Assembly: GCA_031551355.1 (NCBI GenBank) | Contig: JAVBNT010000009.1 | Span: 1-64,000 of the forward strand | DNA from: JAVBNT01 sp031551355 | GTDB lineage: Bacteria > Vulcanimicrobiota > CADAWZ01 | DNA: 64,000 bases | Direction: 5' to 3' | In this document: in pieces, positions 50,459-58,121 of the stretch | How the letters are laid out: each line of letters starts with the position of its first letter | How positions within the stretch are numbered: position 1 is the stretch's first letter | Translations under genes and position numbers: made by a program | Notes under the pieces: model-generated | What the model was told of the DNA's origin: nothing | Databases searched by the model: none | Seen by the model: the letters and a program-made list of their open reading frames with translations, nothing else

Positions 50459-52426
50459 ATGTATTTGACAGATGTTCCCGGCTCTGCTCCGGGTTTCGTC
50501 GAGGGGATCAGAAGAGCCCCGCGGCGCAGCTGTGATATGTCTGATAAGGATATGGTTCTGGCAGTTAAAAATGCCCTGCGTTATGTGCCGGAACAGTATC
50601 ATCGCGATCTGGCGGCGGAGTTTATGGCCGAACTGCGGGAAACCGGCAGGATTTACGGTTACCGTTTCCGCCCCGCAGGCAATATCAAACCGAAGCCGGT
50701 TCACGAATATAAGGGTAATTGTCTTGAAGGCAGGGCTTTCCAGCTGATGATCGACAACAACCTTGACTTTGATGTTGCGCTGTATCCTTACGAACTTGTT
50801 ACTTACGGAGAGACCGGTCAGGTCTGTCAGAACTGGATGCAGTATTTGCTGATTAAGGCTTATCTGGAAATCCTTACCGATGAACAGACTCTGGTTGTGG
50901 AATCCGGCCATCCGCTGGGCCTTTTCCATTCCCCTAAATCCGCTCCCAGGGTAATTGTTACCAACGGGCTCACAGTCGGTATGGCCGATAATCTTGACGA
51001 TTTTAAACGTTTTTCGGCCCTTGGCGTGGCTAATTACGGACAGATGACTGCCGGAGGCTGGATGTATATCGGTCCCCAGGGAATTGTCCACGGCACCTAT
51101 AACACCTTGCTCAATGCTTCGCGGCGCATTAAACCGGGCAATGCCGATATGTCGGGTTTGCTTTTTATATCTTCCGGCCTCGGAGGTATGTCGGGCGCAC
51201 AGGGCAAGGCCGCTAAGATTGCCGGAGGTGTGGCGATTATCGCCGAAGTCGATAAATCAAGGATCGATACGCGTTTCAGCCAGGGATGGGTTGATGAGGT
51301 GGCTGATTCACCGGAACAGGCTTTTGCCGCCGCCGGTAAATATCTGCAGGATTCAACGCCGAGAGCCATTGCCTATTACGGCAATGTCGTCGAGCTGCTT
51401 GCTTTTGCCGCTGACAATTCCGTAAAAATTGACCTGCTTTCCGATCAGACTTCCTGCCACGAACCGTATGAGGGCGGTTACTGTCCTTACGGGATTTCCT
51501 TTGCGGAAAGAACGCGTTTGCTGGCGGAAGAGCCCGGCAAGTTTAGAAATCTGGTAAACGGCTCTTTACGCAAGCATTTTGATTTTATTAAAAAACTCGT
51601 TTCGTCCGGCACCTATTTCTTTGATTACGGCAATAGCTTTATGAAAGCCGTTTTTGATGCCGGAGTCAGTACAATTGCCGAAAACGGCACTGATGTGATG
51701 GACGGGTTTATCTGGCCGTCATATGTGGAGGACATCCTTGGCCCGGAACTTTTTGACTACGGTTACGGACCTTTCAGATGGGTATGCCTGTCACTTAAAA
51801 ATGAAGATTTGCATAAGACCGATACGGCGGCGATGGATTGTATTGACAAAGACAGGCGCTATCAGGATTTGGACAACTGGAAATGGATCCGCGATGCCGG
51901 GGAAAACCGCCTGGTCGTCGGCAGCACGGCGAGGATTTTATATCAGGACGCCTTCGGCAGGCTGAAAATAGCGCTTACATTCAACGATATGGTCCGCAAG
52001 GGCGAAGTGGGTCCGATAATGCTCGGCAGGGATCACCATGATGTTTCGGGCACCGATTCACCTTTCAGGGAGACGTCAAACATCTATGACGGTTCGCGCT
52101 TTATGGCCGATATGTCGACCCAGTGCTTTGCCGGCAATGCGGCCAGGGGTATGTCGCTGGTGGCGCTGCATAACGGCGGCGGCGTCGGTATCGGCAAGGC
52201 TATAAACGGCGGTTTCGGCCTGGTGCTTGATGGTTCGGAAAGGGTTGATGCCATCCTTAAAAACGCCATGCTGTGGGATGTTATGGGCGGTGTAGCCAGA
52301 AGGGCCTGGGCCAGGAACCCCAACTCCGTGGAGACGGCGAAGTCGTATAATGAAGAGATGAAGGGCAGGGATGAAATCACATTGCCTTTTATCGCCGATG
52401 ATGATATGATCCGTAGTATCATGTAA
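50459..52426 (+). CDS. hutU: Urocanate hydratase (long form)
   Basis: Converts urocanate to imidazolone propionate in histidine breakdown, using NAD+ as an electrophile. It has 655 residues, the longer type of the family. Diagnostic parts are GLGGMSGAQGKAAKIAGG (NAD site), DQTSCHEPYEGGYCPYG, FFDYGNSFMKAVFDAG, GPIMLGRDHHDVSGTDSPFRET and VALHNGGGVGIGKAINGG. The start has GGGGGTGG upstream. No hutH, hutI or hutG lies nearby, so it is either separated from its pathway or used alone. Confidence 0.95.
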   Translation: MYLTDVPGSAPGFVEGIRRAPRRSCDMSDKDMVLAVKNALRYVPEQYHRDLAAEFMAELRETGRIYGYRFRPAGNIKPKPVHEYKGNCLEGRAFQLMIDNNLDFDVALYPYELVTYGETGQVCQNWMQYLLIKAYLEILTDEQTLVVESGHPLGLFHSPKSAPRVIVTNGLTVGMADNLDDFKRFSALGVANYGQMTAGGWMYIGPQGIVHGTYNTLLNASRRIKPGNADMSGLLFISSGLGGMSGAQGKAAKIAGGVAIIAEVDKSRIDTRFSQGWVDEVADSPEQAFAAAGKYLQDSTPRAIAYYGNVVELLAFAADNSVKIDLLSDQTSCHEPYEGGYCPYGISFAERTRLLAEEPGKFRNLVNGSLRKHFDFIKKLVSSGTYFFDYGNSFMKAVFDAGVSTIAENGTDVMDGFIWPSYVEDILGPELFDYGYGPFRWVCLSLKNEDLHKTDTAAMDCIDKDRRYQDLDNWKWIRDAGENRLVVGSTARILYQDAFGRLKIALTFNDMVRKGEVGPIMLGRDHHDVSGTDSPFRETSNIYDGSRFMADMSTQCFAGNAARGMSLVALHNGGGVGIGKAINGGFGLVLDGSERVDAILKNAMLWDVMGGVARRAWARNPNSVETAKSYNEEMKGRDEITLPFIADDDMIRSIM

Positions 52427-52446
52427 TTTATAGAAAGACAACAAAC

Positions 52447-52905
52447 ATGCACGAAAACGAATATACTCAGAGCCGTCTGGAACCTGAACTTGCCGGCACG
52501 AAATCTCCTTTGGAGCAGCTTCCTTCCGGCAACGATCCCGCTTACCTGCCGTATACAAGATACTGGGATTGGGGAGCATTCCTTCTAAACTGCTTTTGGC
52601 TGCCCTTTTTCAGGATGGATGCCACGAGTATAGTGTTGTTTGTTTTCAATATACTGTTTTGCGGCATTCCCTCGCTTTTTGCCTGTTTTTATCTGGGAAA
52701 GAACGGTGCGGAAATCGCCTGGAGGTACAGGCGGTTTGATAATGTCGAACAGTATAAAGCCGTTTTGGCCGCCTGGAAAAAATGGGGCATAATTATACAT
52801 ACGCTGGTGATTTTAATGCTTATCGGTTTGCTCGTCGGTTTTTATTTCCTGACGGACTGGCTTGTCAACGATATTTTGCCGCAGCTTAATTTGCCGCCGA
52901 TGTAA
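52447..52905 (+). CDS. Membrane protein, DUF2628-like
   Basis: A 152-residue protein with three or more hydrophobic helices (WGAFLLNCFWLPFFRM, VLFVFNILFCGIPSLFACFYLG and IIIHTLVILMLIGLLVGFYFL). The pattern of WGAFLL..FWLPF followed by YLGKNGAEIAWRYRRF resembles DUF2628 membrane proteins. It lies 20 bases after hutU and may be co-transcribed, but no functional link is evident. Confidence 0.65.
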   Translation: MHENEYTQSRLEPELAGTKSPLEQLPSGNDPAYLPYTRYWDWGAFLLNCFWLPFFRMDATSIVLFVFNILFCGIPSLFACFYLGKNGAEIAWRYRRFDNVEQYKAVLAAWKKWGIIIHTLVILMLIGLLVGFYFLTDWLVNDILPQLNLPPM

Positions 52906-53032
52906 AATAGCGGCTCCCCTTTTAATTTTTTGACGTTAAACGGACATACGTCCAGACATACATCGCGGCCGTATATACTGCTGCGGTTTTCCGCTACATT
53001 TCCGCCGGAGGAATACCTTTTCATCGTTATTT

Positions 53033-53073
53033 AAAAGGGTCGTCCCGTTTTTTTCTTAACGGGATAGCCCCTG
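53033..53073 (+). terminator. Terminator-like hairpin, related to repeat heads
   Basis: GGGTCGTCCCGTT, loop TTTTTCTT, AACGGGATAGCCCC. This resembles the terminator heads of the dispersed repeats at 41.0 and 41.6 kb, without the CACAGAG tail. It ends the hutU/membrane-protein unit in sense orientation. The rest of the 52.9-53.2 kb spacer holds nothing recognised. Confidence 0.5.
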
Positions 53074-53224
53074 ATATCACGCTTGGCGTCGGCGGCGCTA
53101 CTGTCGGGAACCTGATGAAAAATTCCCTTTTCTGAAGTTGAAGGTAAATCGGAAGGATGGGAAAATACTTGATTTATAATAATAAAAAATACAGCTTTTA
53201 AAGAGCAGGAAAGCAGCAATAATT

Positions 53225-54058
53225 GTGATTCAGGATATCTACCCGTTTGTAATGAAAAACGAATACCGGCCATGCGCGCCCTCTGAGGAAAGCTTTGCCC
53301 TTTATTTTGCCGACGATTCTTTTTTGATCGGTTATGAAAATGACCGGATCCGGTTTCCCAGGTTTAAGGAACTGGGACCGCTTGAAGGCTTTAAGGATTA
53401 TATATACCTGTTTTCGATCAATGACGATTCATTTTTTCTTTTACATAATAAGGGCTTTACGGAACCTGAAGGTTACAAAATGGAAAATCTTCAGCTTTTA
53501 CGGGACGGGGAGCCGCGTCACATGGCTTTCGCCGGATTTGTCGCCAGCCAGATTGCCAGATGGTATGACAACCACAGATACTGCGGAAAATGCGCAGGAC
53601 CGCTGGTACACCATGAAAAAGAACGCTCTCTGGTCTGTGGCACGTGTAATATTCTGGAATATCCCAAAATTTCCCCGGCGGTAATTATCGCCGTGACAGA
53701 CGGGGATAAGCTTTTGATGTCGAGATATGCCAACAGGCCTTTTAGAAGATATGCCCTGCTGGCCGGTTTTGCGGAAGTGGGGGAAACAATTGAAGAGACG
53801 GTCAGCAGGGAAGTTTTTGAGGAAGTCGGCATACGTGTTAAAAATATCCGCTATTACAAAAGTCAGCCATGGGCTTTTTCCGATTCCATGCTTTTTGGAT
53901 TTTTTGCCGAACTGGATGGCAGCGGTGAGATCACTCTTGATGAGAATGAACTGTCCGAAGCCAAATGGATTCCCCGCAGTGAAATTCCCGAGGACCGTTC
54001 AAATTTCAGCCTTACCGGTGAGATGATCGAACTGTTCCGGTCGGGTAAATTTGTGTAA
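53225..54058 (+). CDS. nudC: NAD+ diphosphatase NudC
   Basis: Nudix hydrolase that cleaves NADH and can remove NAD caps from RNA. It has 277 residues: N-terminal domain, zinc ribbon at Cys120, Cys123, Cys138 and Cys141, Nudix box GFAEVGETIEETVSREVFEEVG (181-202), and the NudC-specific motif SQPWAFSDS just after it, where the usual form is SQPWPFPxS. It starts with GTG. No co-operon partner. Confidence 0.93.
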   Translation: MIQDIYPFVMKNEYRPCAPSEESFALYFADDSFLIGYENDRIRFPRFKELGPLEGFKDYIYLFSINDDSFFLLHNKGFTEPEGYKMENLQLLRDGEPRHMAFAGFVASQIARWYDNHRYCGKCAGPLVHHEKERSLVCGTCNILEYPKISPAVIIAVTDGDKLLMSRYANRPFRRYALLAGFAEVGETIEETVSREVFEEVGIRVKNIRYYKSQPWAFSDSMLFGFFAELDGSGEITLDENELSEAKWIPRSEIPEDRSNFSLTGEMIELFRSGKFV

Positions 54059-54159
54059 AAGGCCTGGATTGAGGCTCGGAGGCCGCAATGACTATATTTT
54101 TTGAGTTATATTAGCGGTCATTCAGACCCCTGCTGGAGTGAGGATGGCAGGGAGGTATT

Positions 54160-54205
54160 TGAAGAAAATAATCCTGAGTGGAAAGGTTTAAGTAAAGAGT
54201 GGTAT
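54160..54205 (+). pseudogene. Deleted copy of the GIY-YIG gene (3' end only)
   Basis: About 46 bases encoding NNPEWKGLSKEWYG are nearly identical (three differences in about 55 including the repeat) to the 3' end of the complete GIY-YIG gene near 62.05 kb. They run straight into the same palindrome. The 5' part of the gene is missing. Confidence 0.8.
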
Positions 54206-54229
54206 GGATTCCCGCGCAGGCGGGAATCC
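54206..54229. repeat. GGATTCCCGC palindrome, copy 1
   Basis: GGATTCCCGC, GCAG, GCGGGAATCC: a perfect hairpin shared with the GIY-YIG element near 62 kb. Confidence 0.9.
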
Positions 54230-54230
54230 A

Positions 54231-54459
54231 TCATTTATATACGACTTTAGTCTGTTGATGGAGCATAGCGACTGAAACAAAAATCCACCTGCTATGCGGG
54301 TGGATGATAAAATGTTATACATATAATCACCTTTCCGCTTAAAATAGAGATGTTCAAGCCTCTATTCTAAAGATAAGGAAAGGTGATTTTTAATGGTAGC
54401 CCCAACGAGCCTGGTATTTCCCGAAGGAACCTTGCTTAATACAGACGAAAAATATTAGT
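54231..54459 (+). mobile_element. Palindrome-rich segment like an IS200/IS605-type end, no transposase
   Basis: ATACGACTTTAGTC is followed by the hairpin ATCCACC..GGGTGGAT (about 54281-54306). Then a large hairpin AATCACCTTTCC/GGAAAGGTGATT (54326-54337, 54378-54389) encloses AATAGAG/CTATT. An ATG follows at once, opening a 21-codon frame (MVAPTSLVFPEG, ending DEKY). The arrangement resembles the subterminal hairpins and leader of IS200/IS605 elements, but no Y1 transposase is present. This is memory-based resemblance, so confidence is low. Confidence 0.35.
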
Positions 54460-54507
54460 AAACCGGTTTTTTGACTTTATCTTCCGCCGGGATCATTGGA
54501 GAAAAGT

Positions 54508-56778
54508 ATGGAGTCATCCTGTACCAGCTGCCTCAGTTGTCTGTTTTTTCTGATTTTTGTCGTCTTTATAATTAATTTGCTTATATCAAAGTCATCGAAA
54601 AAATCCGGCCGGTCGAAAAAAAACGCCGGGGCGTCGTCAAAAACATCAGGCCGCGTGCGGATGGAGCCGGTAAAATGGCTTGGAACCGGTAATTCTTTTA
54701 AAATAAAGGATTATCTTGTTATAGATCAGCTGGTATACTGGTCGGATTCCTCAAATCATATTCCCGAAGCCTCCTGTATTGACCTGAAACTGCCGGTTTC
54801 TAACCCCGGCACAATTACCAGTGAACTCGGTTATTGGCCGGAGTATTCGCGTATGTCACCTGCCCAGCGGGCCAATTATCTTCTGTGGCTTACCGGCGGC
54901 TGTAAATCCCCGCTCAGCGATATCGGTTATGCTTTCGTATATTTTTACGGCCTGGAACGAAGGGCTCTTGTTGACGGCAAGGATTTGGACACCATTACCC
55001 TGGAAACACTGCGGCTGCTGAGAACGTATGCATCCTCAGCCTCTTTTAACTCCTATTTGAGGGCCTTTTTGCTGTTTATTACCGTAAAGAACCGTTTTGA
55101 AAGTATCGATGAAACTGAGTTAATATATCTTTTGGGTGATGGACTTACCGGTCTTGGTGAAGAGGCCTTCAGAGTTCTTCTGGCCTGGTTTTACAATAAT
55201 AAACGCCCTGTTTCCGCCGATTATGCGCTGGAAATAGCAGGGCGTGACTTGCGTTCGCCGCGCAGTGTCGTCACAGAACGCGCCCGTGAGCAGTTCCAAA
55301 AGCTTTTTGCCATGAAGTATGCCGCCCGCTTTCCCCAGGGTATGTTTTTGAAAGCGGCAGTCCGTGAATACACGATTGAATACCGCCCGGCGAGCCCTTC
55401 TCTTTTGAAGTTGACCCGCAGTGGTGACCTTAGCTGTTCACTGTCAATTACCAACGTTTTGGGGATTCAGAGCCAGTTTAAACCTCTGGTTGAGATTTGG
55501 GGCCAGTGTATAGAAGAGCTCAGGGCTTACAGCCGTGAAATAGCGAAAGGCCCCGGCAGTGATGAAGCTGCTGTCTACAGAGCTCTTCCGGAGGCTCTTA
55601 AAGCGGAGAGGGACCATCCCGATAAGCTGATTTGGGCTGATTTGGCCGCCAGTAATATTAATGAAGAAGGTTACGCCTGTTTGAAAATATCGGCTTTACC
55701 GGGGATTGCAGATAAGCCGGCGCTGGATGCCAAACTGACGCTAAGCCGCAGCCGGGAACTGGCTCTGACGGCAAATGAAGTTGGATTTTTAATCGTTCCC
55801 GATCCAAGGGTAACGGGACGGGTTTATGCGCATGGCGATACCGTTGCGTTGTTAAAACCCCGGAAAGACGCTTTTTTACCGGAAAACCCCGCTTATTCCT
55901 CGGCTTTGTTTTTACTGGAGCTGGGAACGGTTATTGCTGCCGCCGACGGTGAAATCGATCACATGGAAATTGCCAATATTACCGGCTTTCTGGAGACACT
56001 GCTGAACCTGTCGCTTGATGAGCGCCGTTTATTAAAAGCTTACCGTTCACTGCTGGAGGCTAAACCGCCTTCATTGTCAGGGCTTAGCAAACGCCTGAAG
56101 TCTTCACTTACGCCGCCGCAGCTGGAAATTGTCGGCCGCTATCTGGTCGGGATTGCGGCTGCCAACGGTGTTATCACTACTGAAGAACTGGCGGCAATAC
56201 GCAGGATTTACCGTTATTTGGATCTTGATCCTTCAACTCTGGATGGACTTTTACTTGATCTTGGCGGAAAATCCGGCTCTGCCGTCGAAATCCAGACCGG
56301 TAAGCGTGCATCGCGTGAAGATGGAAAATTCCCTGCAGTGCAGGAAGGTCCTGTTGTTTTGAATGATGACTTGCTCCGTAAAATCCTGGCGGAGACGGCG
56401 GAAGTCTCCAACATGCTGGGAGAGGTGCTCAAAGCTTCCGAGGATGAAGAGTCCCCGCAAAGCGGATCGCCCGTAAGTATTAATTCAACCGGGCCGTCGT
56501 CAACAGCCGGCGTGGAAGCCGTTTTAGATACTCAGGAAGTTACCGATGAGAGACTCGCGGAGCTTGATGCAAGATACCACTGCCCACTAAAAGAGATTTT
56601 GTCCAAGAATCAGTATACCAGGCTTGAATTTGATGATCTTGCCCGGCGCTACGGCCTGATGCCGGCAGCGCTTGTGGATGCCGTTAACTGCTGGTCAGAT
56701 GAATTTTTGGGCGATTTTCTGATTGAGGAAGGTGACGTTTATTCCGTGAATACAAGTTTAATGGGGGGGGAACAATGA
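54508..56778 (+). CDS. Membrane-anchored TerB-N/TerB/TerB-C protein
   Basis: A 756-residue protein, first gene of a three-gene operon. A Cys-rich start (ESSCTSCLSC) and one transmembrane helix (LFFLIFVVFIINLLI) precede a TerB-N domain (about 60-270; ELGYWPEYSRMSPAQRANYL, YAFVYFYGLERRAL), a TerB domain (about 460-570; LELGTVIAAADGEIDHMEIANI) and a TerB-C domain near the C-terminus (LVDAVNCWSDEFLGDFLIEEGD). TerB folds bind metal ions and appear in stress and phage-response systems. ATG is chosen because GGAG lies 6 bases upstream. The stop overlaps the next start (ATGA). It probably ties the ATPase and helicase to the membrane. Confidence 0.88.
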   Translation: MESSCTSCLSCLFFLIFVVFIINLLISKSSKKSGRSKKNAGASSKTSGRVRMEPVKWLGTGNSFKIKDYLVIDQLVYWSDSSNHIPEASCIDLKLPVSNPGTITSELGYWPEYSRMSPAQRANYLLWLTGGCKSPLSDIGYAFVYFYGLERRALVDGKDLDTITLETLRLLRTYASSASFNSYLRAFLLFITVKNRFESIDETELIYLLGDGLTGLGEEAFRVLLAWFYNNKRPVSADYALEIAGRDLRSPRSVVTERAREQFQKLFAMKYAARFPQGMFLKAAVREYTIEYRPASPSLLKLTRSGDLSCSLSITNVLGIQSQFKPLVEIWGQCIEELRAYSREIAKGPGSDEAAVYRALPEALKAERDHPDKLIWADLAASNINEEGYACLKISALPGIADKPALDAKLTLSRSRELALTANEVGFLIVPDPRVTGRVYAHGDTVALLKPRKDAFLPENPAYSSALFLLELGTVIAAADGEIDHMEIANITGFLETLLNLSLDERRLLKAYRSLLEAKPPSLSGLSKRLKSSLTPPQLEIVGRYLVGIAAANGVITTEELAAIRRIYRYLDLDPSTLDGLLLDLGGKSGSAVEIQTGKRASREDGKFPAVQEGPVVLNDDLLRKILAETAEVSNMLGEVLKASEDEESPQSGSPVSINSTGPSSTAGVEAVLDTQEVTDERLAELDARYHCPLKEILSKNQYTRLEFDDLARRYGLMPAALVDAVNCWSDEFLGDFLIEEGDVYSVNTSLMGGEQ

Positions 56779-58121
56779 ATAGAGCAGCTATAAAACTCAG
56801 GGAAAGGGATGCGATACTCCAGTCGCTGCGTGCCGGTGTCGTTCCCAGAATCGGCCTGCAGCATATACAGGTCGGCAGGAAAGGCGAAGTTGCGGCAATC
56901 CTCAAAGATTTTGAAAGAATAGAGGCCGGCGGCGCTTCGATCCGTTTTGTCATCGGCAGATTCGGCTCGGGAAAAAGTTTTTTTCTCAACCTTGCGAGGA
57001 TGGTCGCTCTTGATAAAAAGTTTGTTGTCGTGCAGGCTGATATTACTCCCGAACGCCGGTTACAGGCTACCGGCGGACAGGCGCGTGCGCTTTACGCCGA
57101 ATTGATGAGAAATATGGCCGTTAAATCAAAACCGGAAGGCGGTGCTCTGGCGTCAATTGTCGAGCGCTGGATTTCCGATTTGAGTTACGGCATCTCTGTC
57201 ACTGGCACCGGACAGGCCGATTTGGCCCCGGTGATCCATGAAAAACTGAAACCTTTGCAGGAACTTGTCAGCGGTTATGATTTTGCCAAAGTCATCAGCA
57301 TTTATTTTGAGGCTTACCTGACGCAAAATGATTTGCTGATGGCCAGTGCCCTTCGCTGGCTGCGGGCGGAATATACGACTAAAACCGAAGCCCGCCAGGA
57401 TCTGGGAGTCCGCTCGATCATCGATGATCAGAATATTTATGATTATCTTAAACTGCTGTCTTCATTTGTATGTATGGCCGGTTATTCCGGTCTTTTGGTA
57501 AATTTTGATGAAATGGGCGTTCTGTCTCACCGCCTTAACAATTCCCAGGCCAGAAATGCCAATTATGAAATGATTTTGCGCATCCTTAACGACTGCCTGC
57601 AGGGCAGTGCCTGTGGATTGGGATTCATTTTTGCCGGTACCGACGCTTTTCTTGATGACAAAAGACGCGGCCTTGCCAGTTATGAGGCTTTGCGGACAAG
57701 ACTTGCCGGCAATCAGTTTGAAGTCAACGGTCTGACTGATTTGTCCGGGCCGGTCATACGGCTGATGAATCTTTCAATGGAAGAAATGTACGTTCTTCTT
57801 GACAATATCCGCAACGTATTTGCCGGTGGTGACCGGGCTAAATATGCGGTGCCTGATGACGCTCTGGCGGCTTTTCTTACCCATTGTGCAAAAACTCTCG
57901 GTGCCGATTTTTATCAGACTCCACGTGATGCCGTCAAATCGTTTGTCGGTTTTCTTTCCGTTCTGGAACAAAATCAGGGGGTATCCTGGGAAAAACTGTT
58001 GTTGGATGTCAGGATGGAAAAAACTTGTGAAGTAGCGGAAGATTTTAATGTTTATGGAAATTCCTACCCGCTAAACAGTCCCGATGAACAAGATGAAGGG
58101 TTTGCGACTTTTTCTTTATGA
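56775..58121 (+). CDS. BrxD-like (DUF2791) AAA ATPase
   Basis: A 448-residue ATPase of the BREX-associated BrxC/BrxD type. Walker A is GRFGSGKS (61-68) within FVIGRFGSGKSFFLNL, and Walker B is LLVNFDE (240-246). The N-terminal RAGVVPRIGLQHIQVGR and the C-terminal TPRDAVKSFVGFLSVLEQN are family features. In BREX type 2 this ATPase is paired with a BrxHI helicase, as here. It overlaps both neighbours by four bases (ATGA), so the three proteins are made in step and probably form one complex. Confidence 0.9.
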   Translation: MNRAAIKLRERDAILQSLRAGVVPRIGLQHIQVGRKGEVAAILKDFERIEAGGASIRFVIGRFGSGKSFFLNLARMVALDKKFVVVQADITPERRLQATGGQARALYAELMRNMAVKSKPEGGALASIVERWISDLSYGISVTGTGQADLAPVIHEKLKPLQELVSGYDFAKVISIYFEAYLTQNDLLMASALRWLRAEYTTKTEARQDLGVRSIIDDQNIYDYLKLLSSFVCMAGYSGLLVNFDEMGVLSHRLNNSQARNANYEMILRILNDCLQGSACGLGFIFAGTDAFLDDKRRGLASYEALRTRLAGNQFEVNGLTDLSGPVIRLMNLSMEEMYVLLDNIRNVFAGGDRAKYAVPDDALAAFLTHCAKTLGADFYQTPRDAVKSFVGFLSVLEQNQGVSWEKLLLDVRMEKTCEVAEDFNVYGNSYPLNSPDEQDEGFATFSL

